Shown: piece after piece, positions 7,441 to 15,855 of the stretch
Layout: the number at the start of each line of letters is the position of its first letter
Numbering within the stretch: position 1 is the stretch's first letter
NCBI RefSeq assembly: GCF_009755815.1
Contig: NZ_WRPK01000013.1
Coordinates: 62,001-126,000 of the forward strand
Length of the DNA stretch: 64,000 bases
Direction: 5' to 3'
DNA from: Flavisphingomonas formosensis
GTDB lineage: Bacteria; Pseudomonadota; Alphaproteobacteria; Sphingomonadales; Sphingomonadaceae
Position numbers and translations under genes: made by a program
Notes under the pieces: generated by a model
Database searches by the model: none
What the model saw: the letters and a program-made list of their open reading frames with translations, nothing else
What the model was told of the DNA's origin: nothing

Positions 7441-8322
7441 ATGACAACCATTCGCTACAAGACGGTCGACGTCGACGGTCACGGAATTTTTTACCGGGAG
7501 GCCGGCGACCGCGCCAAGCCGGCGCTGCTGCTGCTCCACGGCTTTCCATCCTCCAGCCACATGTTCCGGGATCTGATCCCGTTGCTCGCCGACCGCTTCC
7601 ATCTGGTTGCACCCGACCTGCCGGGTTTTGGCCTGTCCGAGATCAAGTCACGCGACGCCTTCACCTACAGCTTCGACGCGCTGGCCCGCGCGATCGGGCG
7701 CTTTACCGAAGTGATCGGGCTCGACCGCTACGCACTCTACGTCTTCGACTATGGCGCACCCACCGGCTTCCGTCTTGCCATGGCGCACCCGGAACGCGTC
7801 ACCGCGATCATCTCGCAGAACGGCAACGCTTACGAGGAAGGCCTGAGCGCGGGATGGGACCCGATCCAGCGCTACTGGCGCGATCCCAGCGCTGCCAATC
7901 GTGAGGCGCTGCGCGAGTTGCTCACGCCCGCGTCGATCCGCTGGCAATATGAACACGGCGTGCCAGACCTCGGCGCCCTCTCGCCGGACGGCAGCGCGCT
8001 CGATAGCTGGTACATGGCAAGGCCCGATATGGACGAGATCCAGCTCGACCTATTTGGCGACTATGCCAGCAACGTCGCGCTCTACCCCGCCTTCCAGGCC
8101 TACTTCCGTCAATATCAGCCGCCGCTGCTGGCGATTTGGGGCAAGAACGACCCGTTCTTCCTTCCGGCAGGGGCCGAGTCCTACCGCCGCGATCTTCCAG
8201 CGGCGGAGGTGCGCTTTCTCGATACGGGCCACTTTGCGCTGGAAACGCATGCGAGTGATGTTGCCAACGCGATCTCGACTTTCCTGATGCGCTCAAGGAG
8301 CGGTGCGTCCACCGCAAGGTAG
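7441..8322 (+). CDS. alpha/beta hydrolase (epoxide hydrolase / haloalkane dehalogenase type)
   Basis: A 293-residue alpha/beta hydrolase. The oxyanion motif is LLLHGFPSSSHMFRDL, the nucleophile elbow is YVFDYGAPTGF with Asp as nucleophile, and the C-terminal acid/His are near WGKNDPFFLP and LDTGHFALETH. An Asp nucleophile points to epoxide hydrolase or dehalogenase chemistry rather than ester hydrolysis. AAGGAA precedes the ATG. It is a clear paralogue of the hydrolase at 28101-29018 (LLHGYPSSSRMYEPLL, LQDYGGPVGF). No signal peptide. The substrate is unknown. Confidence 0.85.
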   Translation: MTTIRYKTVDVDGHGIFYREAGDRAKPALLLLHGFPSSSHMFRDLIPLLADRFHLVAPDLPGFGLSEIKSRDAFTYSFDALARAIGRFTEVIGLDRYALYVFDYGAPTGFRLAMAHPERVTAIISQNGNAYEEGLSAGWDPIQRYWRDPSAANREALRELLTPASIRWQYEHGVPDLGALSPDGSALDSWYMARPDMDEIQLDLFGDYASNVALYPAFQAYFRQYQPPLLAIWGKNDPFFLPAGAESYRRDLPAAEVRFLDTGHFALETHASDVANAISTFLMRSRSGASTAR

Positions 8323-8473
8323 TCGGATCGGAATCGCCGACTACTGATCGCGGTTGGCGACTGCTACAATGAACTGAGATGCCTCAGAAGGTCATCATTG
8401 GACCGACCCAAGCACTTCAAATCACTCGATATCTGGGCGCTGATGAACGCGCGTGGACTTGACTGGACGATCG
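8323..8473. other. gap before the fic repeat
   Basis: Short non-coding interval between the hydrolase and repeat copy 1. A partial open frame beginning near 8398 (LDRPKHFKSLDIWALMNARG) runs into the repeat and ends as RKGLENRASELRNSHFS at 8528. A similar ending occurs in repeat copy 2. It may be the tail of a lost gene; I cannot assign it. Confidence 0.3.
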
Positions 8474-8539
8474 GCAGGAAAGGACTCGAAAATCGCGCTA
8501 GTGAGTTGAGAAATAGTCATTTTTCATGACATCATCAAC

Positions 8540-8590
8540 CGATACCCTCGTCGATACCCTATAACTTTTTGATCATGAGGTTCGAGTCCC
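8540..8590. repeat. attachment-like site, copy 1
   Basis: GATACCCTCGTCGATACC followed 20 nt later by GGTTCGAGTCCC, which looks like a tRNA T-arm. The same pair occurs at 13960-14010 and, diverged, at 45637-45687. GATACC(Y)TCGT also matches, in reverse complement, the two ACGAGGTATC repeats upstream of the integrase at 51804. I read it as an integrase attachment remnant; a complete tRNA cannot be drawn here. Confidence 0.5.
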
Positions 8591-8726
8591 AAAAGCTCCA
8601 GATCGCTGACTTCGCGTCGCCGATTCGTTGCCGTCGTTAGCGAGTGGCGCTTGGCCTCCCATCCGACCGGATGCCTGTTTTGAGCGATAGGGAACATCTT
8701 TTATAAATCAGATATTGCCGATATCT

Positions 8727-8753
8727 GATCGATAGAAAGGAGTGCTATCGATC
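8727..8753 (+). promoter_or_regulatory. hairpin presenting the fic ribosome binding site
   Basis: GATCGATAG / CTATCGATC is a perfect 9-bp inverted repeat whose 9-nt loop is AAAGGAGTG, the Shine-Dalgarno sequence; ATG 8754 follows immediately. An additional dyad CAGATAT-N5-ATATCTG lies at 8709-8727. It could fold as an RNA thermometer-like or translational control element, or act as a DNA operator. The second fic copy keeps the hairpin exactly (14145-14171). Confidence 0.6.
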
Positions 8754-9860
8754 ATGCGTTGGAACTGGCAACAACCTGACTGGCCTAACTTCGCCTATGA
8801 CGCGACGCGTCTGAGAGGCCGTGAGGACCAGTTCCTGAAGGGTGCCGGTATTCTGGTCGGTGTCATGGCCCACCTCGATGCCGACGATCGTCAGAACCTT
8901 TCCATCGAACTCATGGCACAGGAAGCTGTCGATAGCTCTGCAATTGAGGGAGAGATCCTCGATCGCGCGAGCGTGCAATCGTCCGTCGCGAAGCACCTAG
9001 GAATTAAGGCCGACCACCGCCGCGCCAATGCCGCCGAGGCGGGCGCTGCCGAGCTCATGACGAACCTCTTCCGCAGCTATCGCGAGCCGGTCAGCGATGC
9101 CATGCTGTTCCATTGGCACGCCTTGCTCCTGAACGGCAGGCGGGACCTCGCCGACATAGGCCGATATCGAACACATGCCGATCCCATGCAGATCGTATCG
9201 GGAACCCTGCACGCGCCGAAGGTGCATTTCGAGGCGCCGCCATCGCAAGCGGTGCCAGGCGAGATGGACGCATTCATTGCCTGGTTCAACGATACCGGGC
9301 CGGAGGGCCCTTCACCGGTAAGCGCATTGACGCGAGCCGGTATTGCTCATCTGTGGTTCGAGTCCATTCATCCCTTCGAAGATGGCAACGGGCGCTTGGG
9401 CCGCGCGATTGCGGAAAAGGCTCTGGCCCAAGGGCTCGATACGCCTGCGATTACCGCTCTCGCAGAGACCATCCAGCGCCACCGCAAGGACTATTATGCC
9501 CAGCTTCAACGGGCGAGTTTGTCGAACCGGATCGACGAATGGCTCGAATGGTCCTCCGATATCGCGCTTGCTGCCCAGCAGCGCACACGGGATCGCGTTC
9601 ATTTCCTCCTGGCCAAGGCAAAGCTGCTCGACCGTCTCCGTAGTCGGATCAACGCACGGCAGGAGAAAGCCCTGATCCGGATGTTCGCCGAAGGACCGGA
9701 CGGCTTCAGGGGCGGGCTGAGCGCAGCGAACTACCGGACCATCACCGACGCAGCCCCCGCGACGGCCACTCGCGATCTCGCAGAACTGGTCGAGTTAGGA
9801 GCCCTTCGCAAGGAAGGGGAACTGAAGCACACAAGGTACTATTTGAACCTTGGCGAATGA
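8754..9860 (+). CDS. Fic domain AMP-transferase, class II, copy 1
   Basis: A 368-residue Fic protein. Residues 1-80 form the N-terminal domain usual before this Fic type and carry the autoinhibitory motif SSAIEGE at 61-67, matching (S/T)xxxE(G/N) of class II enzymes. The catalytic loop HPFEDGNGRLGR is complete at 206-217. A winged-helix-like C-terminal region (about 300-368) follows. Such enzymes transfer AMP to target proteins, often as toxins or regulators. The start is ATG 8754, with the SD in a hairpin loop just upstream. It is convergent with the decayed abiEi gene. Copy 2 at 14172 differs by only a few residues. Confidence 0.93.
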   Translation: MRWNWQQPDWPNFAYDATRLRGREDQFLKGAGILVGVMAHLDADDRQNLSIELMAQEAVDSSAIEGEILDRASVQSSVAKHLGIKADHRRANAAEAGAAELMTNLFRSYREPVSDAMLFHWHALLLNGRRDLADIGRYRTHADPMQIVSGTLHAPKVHFEAPPSQAVPGEMDAFIAWFNDTGPEGPSPVSALTRAGIAHLWFESIHPFEDGNGRLGRAIAEKALAQGLDTPAITALAETIQRHRKDYYAQLQRASLSNRIDEWLEWSSDIALAAQQRTRDRVHFLLAKAKLLDRLRSRINARQEKALIRMFAEGPDGFRGGLSAANYRTITDAAPATATRDLAELVELGALRKEGELKHTRYYLNLGE

Positions 9861-9902
9861 CCAATCGCCCCGCGCGTCTGATATTCTTTGTGCCGGGCGC
9901 CG

Positions 9903-10479
9903 TCAGGCTCGCTCGAGAACAGGCGCGAGTAAGCGTTCAGCCCGCGCGGAGCCGAAATCCTGGACCGCCTTGGCAAGACGCGAACGGTCCATTTCCTTCG
10001 CCCGCTCGAGGGCGCGGAAGCACTGCCGATTTGTCTTCCGGCAGCCGATCAAGATTGTGCAGCAGATCGACCAGCAGGATTTCCTTGGATAGTCGCTTCG
10101 GCACAGACGGCCGCATTCGGAAATCATAGATACGCCCGTCGATGGTGAACTTCCCGTGCCGCTTGCGATTATAAACGACCGGCTTGCTGTAGAGCTGCGT
10201 CGTACCGACCCCGAGCCCGTTGAACGCATTTGGCGAGACCATCAGAAAACGGTCGTCGCCGAGGAATGTCTCGACGAGCCTTTCGGGCTTGGCCGGCGCC
10301 GCCCCGAACCTGGTCTGACGCGGCGCCATGTAGACACCGGCCGAGACCTTTTCGAGGCGCCCTTCGCCCACCAGTTGCCGCACATGACGATCGACAGCGT
10401 TGGACCAGCGCGCGAGATCCTTGCGGCGGTAAACCTGTCCTGGGCGCAGGTGGCGCTTGAGATCGCTGAGGGCCGACAT
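9903..10479 (-). pseudogene. AbiEi-type antitoxin, frameshifted
   Basis: From ATG 10479 (GAGGAA upstream) the protein reads LKRHLRPGQVYRRKDLARWS, an N-terminal winged helix of AbiEi/DUF6088 antitoxins, and continues well to LLHNLDRLPEDKSAVLP. Then a net 2-nt loss in a GC-alternating stretch near 10010-10015 shifts the frame. The proper tail (RALERAKEMDRSRLAKAVQDFG) lies in another frame and stops at 9903. Full length would be about 192 residues, usual for the family. The nucleotidyltransferase partner (AbiEii) is absent. TCATGCA repeats 25 bp apart (10518, 10543) in the promoter could be its operator. Confidence 0.7.
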
Positions 10480-10555
10480 GTCATATTCCTCCGCGCCAGA
10501 TGAGCACTTCCGGCATGTCATGCAACGATTCTCATTAAAAACTCATGCATAATGA

Positions 10556-11204
10556 CGCTAGATGGACAGCACATTGGTAACTTCCAGCCACTTTAACGTC
10601 ATTCGTCGGGAGCTCGTAAGCGCCCGCTCCTGTGGAGCGGCAGCCGCTCAGCTGAGTACGAAATGGCAGACAGCTGCGCGCAAACGCCGGTCAACTCATA
10701 GATGGAGCGGCATCTCAAAAGCCGACGTTCAGTCGTGCGGCGTCCGCGCAGGCTGGCCGGTGCGTGCGCTGTTCAGACTCGACGATCGCCCGGCTTGGCG
10801 TTTACATAGCGGAAGCGGCGCGTTGGTTGCGACCACCTGCAGCCGGCCGGTCGAAGCGCGCTCAAACGTTCTCGCTGCCGCTACCGGTTTGCCGGACGGC
10901 AATGGGGCTTGCATTTGAACCGAAACGGCTTATCGTGTGGCGTGCTGGCGGAGATGGCATGGCCTAGTCTGTTCGCTGATCGATTTGATGCGATCAGAAC
11001 GAGCGAGGCAAGAAGGCTTTGAAGTCTCTTTGGGTACAATTTGCCAGAGGTCGGATCGGAGTGCCCACGGAATCCTGACGCGGTATGGATTGAGACCCAT
11101 ACTGGCTAGCTCCTGGTCGTCATAAGACGGCTTGATATTGTGGACTGCTGTACCACCCAGTATTAGCTGGGTCGGTGCAGCCAGATCCCTGCGTGGAGCT
11201 GGGC
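10556..11204. other. intergenic stretch, no gene recognised
   Basis: About 650 bp between the abiEi promoter and the PRTase cassette. Several open frames of 60-120 codons exist, but none has a ribosome binding site with sensible protein composition. The last 100 bp are A+T-richer and probably hold the promoter of the rightward cassette. Confidence 0.5.
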
Positions 11205-12101
11205 ATGGAAGATGTTGGTTTGAATGCGGCTGTCTCTAATATTACAGCAGCCCTTCTGGGCTATCCGGCACCAACGATAACGGGTGGTCAGCTTTTTAAA
11301 CTGATGCGCGAAGTCGCGCCCGGTCTCAATTATCGGGACATTGTGAAAATCCCGAAGGGGCCCGGTGCCCAAACTGCTTTTATCGAGATGTACCTTCTGG
11401 GTGTCCTTGAGAGAATCGGCAACCAGGGTGGCGACATCCTCTATAAGATCCTTGGTCACGCCGAAGATGTCTATCGGCCCCGATCGCCTGAATTGTGGAA
11501 TGCCTTCGTAACCCCGTCCGCATCGACACATATCGTCCTAAAGGCTTTGCCGGACGGGTTAGTCTGTCGCCGGGCTCCGGCCGAGGCGGAAATCGGGGAA
11601 CGCGAGATTGCTAAAGCGAGCAGCGCTGAACTTGATCAATTGCGCGTCGCCTTTGCGGAAAGCCTTCCACCCGAGGAGGCCGCCCGTTTGGCTGGACTAG
11701 CGCCACCTGAGATGCCATTCGCGGACTGGACATCCACGCTGCGCCAACACGCTCCGACGACGTTGCGCAAATGGGGCGCGTTCCGGCGAGAGCATTTGGC
11801 CCGACTATTTGCTGAGCGGATCAACGCGCTTGATGTCGACGAAGCCCTGAAGTGCAAAGCGATCGAGCAGATCCAGATAGCTGAGCGCAACGCCTACGAG
11901 CGTCCGCAGCGGACGCCACCCGCCAAGGCTGCAGTAGCTGCTCCCGGCGCGTCAATCGGCGCGACCTACAGATCCGACCACGACGTCATCGCGCAGGCGC
12001 GTTCTCTGGCGCATTTGGCGGTCGACGGTATGGACTATGAGCAGCTGCGGTCCCTTCGCCTGCCGCTCGGGGTCATTCTCGACGCACTTCGCACGAAATA
12101 A
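11205..12101 (+). CDS. uncharacterised protein, partner of the PRTase-like gene
   Basis: A 298-residue protein of unknown family. ATG 11205 has GGAG 7 nt upstream and is preferred over GTG 11175. Residues about 10-75 (NITAALLGYP, QLFKLMREVAPGL, YRDIVKIPKGPG) look like a winged-helix or OST-HTH-like domain, a weak impression. Residues 110-235 are helical and charged; the end is an amphipathic segment SLRLPLGVILDALR. The next gene begins 26 bp later in the same direction, so the two form an operon. Its place between duplicated fic copies suggests a defence or conflict cassette, but no function can be assigned. Confidence 0.7.
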   Translation: MEDVGLNAAVSNITAALLGYPAPTITGGQLFKLMREVAPGLNYRDIVKIPKGPGAQTAFIEMYLLGVLERIGNQGGDILYKILGHAEDVYRPRSPELWNAFVTPSASTHIVLKALPDGLVCRRAPAEAEIGEREIAKASSAELDQLRVAFAESLPPEEAARLAGLAPPEMPFADWTSTLRQHAPTTLRKWGAFRREHLARLFAERINALDVDEALKCKAIEQIQIAERNAYERPQRTPPAKAAVAAPGASIGATYRSDHDVIAQARSLAHLAVDGMDYEQLRSLRLPLGVILDALRTK

Positions 12102-12127
12102 CGGCACATCGCTGCGGGAACGATCTT

Positions 12128-13462
12128 GTGGCAGAGCCGAGCGTATTCTTGGTCGTCCCTTCGGCCGCCGAAGCAGATTTCGAAGCGTTCGTGCGCGATA
12201 CCGTCGCTTGCGCGTTCAAGCCGTCGGTTCGCATTCTGACGGACGCCTCCAACTCCCGTTACCAGACGGATGTCAACAAGGCTGTGACCCGTGATCTGAT
12301 CGATTCACTTTCGACTTACAGCGTGACGTCGGAGCACAGGATATACATCCACCGCGATACGAAATGCAGTGATCGGGAGCTCAAGTCTTGGTGCGAGCAA
12401 AATGGCTTTGTAAGCCGGAATATCTCGGTGGGAACACCTGCCGACATAAAGCGAAGGCTGGTGGATCACTGGTCGGCAACTGGCACCCATTGGAAATCAT
12501 ATGCTCAGGGTCAGATCGACATTTTTCTCGGACAGAAGCTTGGGCTCGATGCTTGGCTCCAGCAGTTCGGAGAGTTGCGGTCGCCAAGCGCCGGGCGCAA
12601 GCTCGCATCTCAGCTGCGGGTGATTCAGCCAGACAAGATGCCAGGCGAACCGTTCAAGTTGCGGCCAGCCGACATGCTGGGACTGAACGATGCCTATTGC
12701 TACGTGCGTGACAACGACGAAGGCGGGAGTTGGGGCGATATCAAATCCATGCTCATGCACGGCCAACCCGAGGGGAAGGTGCATCCCGTTGAGTGGGACA
12801 AGGATGCTGAAACGCTGACCTTTCCGCCAATATCGGTCGATCGCTTCATCGTCTATGAGGATGCGTTGTGGAGTGGCAGTGAAACGGTTCGGCGGCTCAA
12901 GGCTTTGGCCAAGTTGCCCGCACCCGCGCCAATAATCCTAAAGTTTGGGATCGTCGCCGATTTTGGGTTGCGCGTTTCCCGTCATGCGATCCGCGCATAC
13001 GGGCTGACGTCAAAAGTTTCCATTGATACTACAGCATCGCAGCTGCTGCGTTTCATCACGGAACCGCTTCCGCCTGAACTCGATCTCGGGACCACCCGCA
13101 GCACAGAAGATTATTTCAAGGAACTCCACGCTTATGTGGGCATGGGCGCACTCGAAGCGAATAGCATGTGGACGGATGAGGAGTTAGCGTTCTGCAAGGA
13201 GGCGGGTTCCCAGCTGATCACACAGTGGCTGAGCCGCAGAACCGGCGCGGCTCCTTCCTATGAAGTAGTCGAAAGGTTCGCGATGGGCGGCGGGGGATTT
13301 GCATCGACCACTTTGTTCTCGCGCTCGATTCCCAAGGTATGCCTGCCTCTGCTATGGCTCGACGGCGTAGTGACGATCGATTCCCGCCAAGTGCACTGGC
13401 GACCATTGTTCTTTGATGCGCGTCGGGTCTCTAACCCGAACTTGCTGTGTGTGGATCTATGA
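12128..13462 (+). CDS. PRTase-fold conflict-system protein (candidate defence effector)
   Basis: A 444-residue protein starting at GTG 12128. Residues 240-257, FIVYEDALWSGSETVRRL, have the form of a PRPP-binding loop (hydrophobic strand, acidic pair, small-G-S/T turn, helix). Residues 141-165 have DAWLQQFGELRSP followed by a helix, which parallels VAWLENFGLPRRD near the start of the PRTase at 49321. That places both proteins in the same broad PRTase group seen in prokaryotic conflict systems. The N-terminal 130 residues are a separate alpha/beta region I cannot name. It is co-transcribed with the 298-residue protein. The biochemical activity is unknown. Confidence 0.6.
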   Translation: MAEPSVFLVVPSAAEADFEAFVRDTVACAFKPSVRILTDASNSRYQTDVNKAVTRDLIDSLSTYSVTSEHRIYIHRDTKCSDRELKSWCEQNGFVSRNISVGTPADIKRRLVDHWSATGTHWKSYAQGQIDIFLGQKLGLDAWLQQFGELRSPSAGRKLASQLRVIQPDKMPGEPFKLRPADMLGLNDAYCYVRDNDEGGSWGDIKSMLMHGQPEGKVHPVEWDKDAETLTFPPISVDRFIVYEDALWSGSETVRRLKALAKLPAPAPIILKFGIVADFGLRVSRHAIRAYGLTSKVSIDTTASQLLRFITEPLPPELDLGTTRSTEDYFKELHAYVGMGALEANSMWTDEELAFCKEAGSQLITQWLSRRTGAAPSYEVVERFAMGGGGFASTTLFSRSIPKVCLPLLWLDGVVTIDSRQVHWRPLFFDARRVSNPNLLCVDL

Positions 13463-13893
13463 GCGCCTGTCCGTCGCCGCACCGGGTCCGGATCGCGCTC
13501 TACGTCGCTGGCCCGTGGTTTGCCGGGAGCGTCTCGGCCTTTCAAGGTACCGCCGAATAAGTGCTGACGGATAGTTTTGCGCCTTAAATTTCCTCGCCGT
13601 TGATAGGCTCGCACGGTGCTGCTCGCTTCCTGGCGTTCGGCGATGCCGGTAAATCAAACGTTTAACGTCTGGCCCTGACACGTCCTTCCATTCGACCTGC
13701 CACTTGGGAACGTCGTGAATGTCTCAATCTTCGCCGGTCGGCGACTGCCGGTACGCCAGCACCGGCGATCAATCTGAATGGCCGGCTTCGAGAACGCAGC
13801 GCAAGGTTTCTACGCCCAAAATTAAGTACGCAGTGTCGCGCGCTCTTTCTGGTCGGACGTATCTGAACGTCGCCAGACGCTCCTGGATTCTAA
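13463..13893. other. intergenic stretch after the PRTase cassette
   Basis: About 430 bp with no supportable gene. A 76-codon frame at 13719-13949 begins with generic sequence and ends SRKGLENRTSELINNHFL inside repeat copy 2, as in copy 1. This suggests a gene tail shared by both repeats rather than a functional gene. Confidence 0.4.
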
Positions 13894-13959
13894 GCAGGAA
13901 AGGACTCGAAAATCGCACTAGTGAGTTGATAAATAATCATTTTTTATGACATCATCAGC

Positions 13960-14010
13960 CGATACCCTCGTCGATACCCTATAACTTTTTGATCATGAGG
14001 TTCGAGTCCC
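13960..14010. repeat. attachment-like site, copy 2
   Basis: Same GATACCCTCGTCGATACC and GGTTCGAGTCCC pair, with identical 20-nt spacing, as copy 1 at 8540-8590. It moved with the repeat. Confidence 0.5.
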
Positions 14011-14144
14011 AAAAGCTCCATATCGCTAACTTCGCCTCGCCGATTCGTTGCCGGCGTTAGCAAGTGGCGCTTGGCCCTCATCCGACCGGATGCCTGTTCC
14101 TGAGCGATAGGGGCATCTTTATAAATCAAATAGTTCTGATATAT

Positions 14145-14171
14145 GATCGATAGAGAGGAGTGCTATCGATC
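14145..14171 (+). promoter_or_regulatory. hairpin presenting the fic ribosome binding site, copy 2
   Basis: GATCGATAG / CTATCGATC with loop AGAGGAGTG directly before ATG 14172. Stem bases are unchanged from copy 1 while the loop differs by one base and the dyad just upstream has decayed, which argues that the stem is under constraint. Confidence 0.6.
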
Positions 14172-15278
14172 ATGCATTGGAACTGGCAACAACCCGACTG
14201 GCCTAACTTCACCTATGACACGACGCGTCTAAGAAGCCGTGAGGACCAGTTTTTGAAGGGGGCCGGTATTCTGGTCGGTGTCATGGCCCACCTCGATGCC
14301 GACGATCGTCAGAACCTTTCCATCGAACTCATGGCACAGGAAGCTGTCGATAGCTCTGCAATTGAGGGAGAGATCCTCGATCGCGCGAGCGTGCAATCGT
14401 CCGTCGCGAAGCACCTAGGAATTAAGGCCGACCACCGCCGCGCCAATGCCGCCGAGGCGGGCGCTGCCGAGCTCATGACGAACCTCTTCCGCAGCTATCG
14501 CGAGCCGGTCAGCGATGCCATGCTGTTCCATTGGCACGCCTTGCTCCTGAACGGCAGGCGGGACCTCGCCGACATAGGCCGATATCGAACACATGCCGAT
14601 CCCATGCAGATCGTATCGGGAACCCTGCACGCGCCGAAGGTGCATTTCGAGGCGCCGCCATCGCAAGCGGTGCCAGGCGAGATGGACGCATTCATTGCCT
14701 GGTTCAACGATACCGGGCCGGCCGGCCCATCACCGGTAAGCGCATTGACGCGAGCAGGCATTGCTCATCTGTGGTTCGAGTCCATTCACCCCTTCGAAGA
14801 TGGCAACGGGCGCCTCGGCCGCGCGATTGCGGAAAAGGCTCTGGCCCAAGGGCTCGATGCGCCTGCGATCACGGCTCTTGCAGAGACCGTCCAGCGCCAC
14901 CGCAAGGACTATTACACCCAGCTTCAACGTGCCAGTCTATCGAACCGTATCGACGACTGGCTCGGATGGTTCTCCGACATCACGCTTGCGGCTCAACAGC
15001 GCACGCTGGATCGGGTTCATTTCCTCTTGGCCAAGGCCAAGCTGCTCGATCGCCTCCGCAGTCGGATCAACGCACGGCAGGAGAAGGCCCTGATCCGGAT
15101 GTTCGCCGAAGGACCGGACGGCTTCAGAGGTGGTCTGAGCGCATCAAACTACCGAACCATCACCGACGCAGCCCCCGCGACGGCCACTCGCGATCTCGCA
15201 GAACTGGTCGAGTTGGGAGCCCTTCGCAAGGAAGGGGAACTGAAGCACACAAGGTACTATTTAAACCTTGGCAAATGA
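14172..15278 (+). CDS. Fic domain AMP-transferase, class II, copy 2
   Basis: A 368-residue Fic protein, near-identical to copy 1 at 8754. The inhibitory SSAIEGE and the catalytic HPFEDGNGRLGR are both intact. Differences cluster at the N-terminus (MHWNWQQPDWPNFTYDT against MRWNWQQPDWPNFAYDA) and in residues 225-290. Both copies keep open frames with mostly conservative changes, so both may be functional. The flanking abiEi gene is reduced to a remnant. Confidence 0.93.
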   Translation: MHWNWQQPDWPNFTYDTTRLRSREDQFLKGAGILVGVMAHLDADDRQNLSIELMAQEAVDSSAIEGEILDRASVQSSVAKHLGIKADHRRANAAEAGAAELMTNLFRSYREPVSDAMLFHWHALLLNGRRDLADIGRYRTHADPMQIVSGTLHAPKVHFEAPPSQAVPGEMDAFIAWFNDTGPAGPSPVSALTRAGIAHLWFESIHPFEDGNGRLGRAIAEKALAQGLDAPAITALAETVQRHRKDYYTQLQRASLSNRIDDWLGWFSDITLAAQQRTLDRVHFLLAKAKLLDRLRSRINARQEKALIRMFAEGPDGFRGGLSASNYRTITDAAPATATRDLAELVELGALRKEGELKHTRYYLNLGK

Positions 15279-15320
15279 CCAACGCCCCGCACGTCGGCTT
15301 TTCTCTGTTGCCGTGTGCCG

Positions 15321-15518
15321 TCAGGTTCGCTCAAGAACAGGCGCGAGCAAGCGGTGGGCAAAGTCCTGGACCGCCTTGGCGAGACGCGAACGGTTCATTT
15401 CCTTCGCCGCTCAAGCGCGCGTGGAAGCACTGCCGATTTGTCTTCCGGTAACGGCCGAGATGGTGCAGCCAATCTGTCCAGGGCGCAGGTGGCGCTTGAG
15501 ATCGCTGAGATCCGGTAT
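15321..15518 (-). pseudogene. AbiEi antitoxin remnant, copy 2
   Basis: The two ends of the abiEi gene survive: the start-proximal part matching LRPGQ at about 15478-15518 and the C-terminal part at about 15321-15450, joined by an internal deletion. The start codon is ATA instead of ATG, and a G is missing near 15408, so a stop falls early in the tail. It cannot encode an antitoxin. Confidence 0.7.
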
Positions 15519-15855
15519 GTTCAATCTCCCACGCCCATGCAGGCGCGCGGAAAATCTTATGCATCGATCCTAATCGAAAATTCATGCAGGTCGAGTTGAA
15601 TGGAGATGGCGGTATCGCTCTCTCCATTCCAAAAAGGCCGGTTCAAAGTCGCCAACCAGCACGCGCCGATGGGCTATGAGGTAACAATTCCGCTAGGCGG
15701 GTGGCAACTTCCCACCAGAATACGCCGTTCCGATCCCGCGCTTTATATGTCAGCTCAAGCCGAAGCGGCGGGTCGGCAATGCGCTCCAATGCCGGCCGCT
15801 CAGCCGGCGGAAACCTGCACCCAAAAGCTGTCATTAGTCAGGAGCATGAAATACT

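Larger units (their letters stand above)
8474..10555. repeat. direct repeat copy 1 (attachment-like leader, fic, abiEi)
   Basis: From GCAGGAAAGGACTCG at 8474 the sequence runs nearly identically to 13894 onward through the whole fic gene, and then through the abiEi region to its promoter near 10555. The second copy lacks most of the abiEi coding region. Together the copies bracket a 3.3-kb unique segment with the PRTase cassette. Divergence is mostly silent or small indels in leader and tail, so duplication is fairly recent or conversion has kept the copies alike. Confidence 0.85.
13894..15595. repeat. direct repeat copy 2 (attachment-like leader, fic, abiEi remnant)
   Basis: Matches 8474-10555 from GCAGGAAAGGACTCG on. 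The fic gene is almost base-for-base the same from about 14280 to 14720, with scattered differences elsewhere. After fic, the abiEi region is shortened by an internal deletion of roughly 380 bp, but its two ends and the ATGCA-rich promoter remain. Confidence 0.85.

Noticed and set aside
6500-7612. A 370-codon minus-strand frame
   Set aside because: Antisense to the crotonase-type hydrolase with good motifs on the plus strand.
13457-13681. A 74-codon minus-strand frame after the PRTase gene
   Set aside because: Arg/Ser-rich composition typical of a shadow frame, with no ribosome binding site.
15643-15834. A 63-codon minus-strand frame
   Set aside because: No start signal and no recognisable family; the interval after repeat copy 2 holds nothing else I can support.
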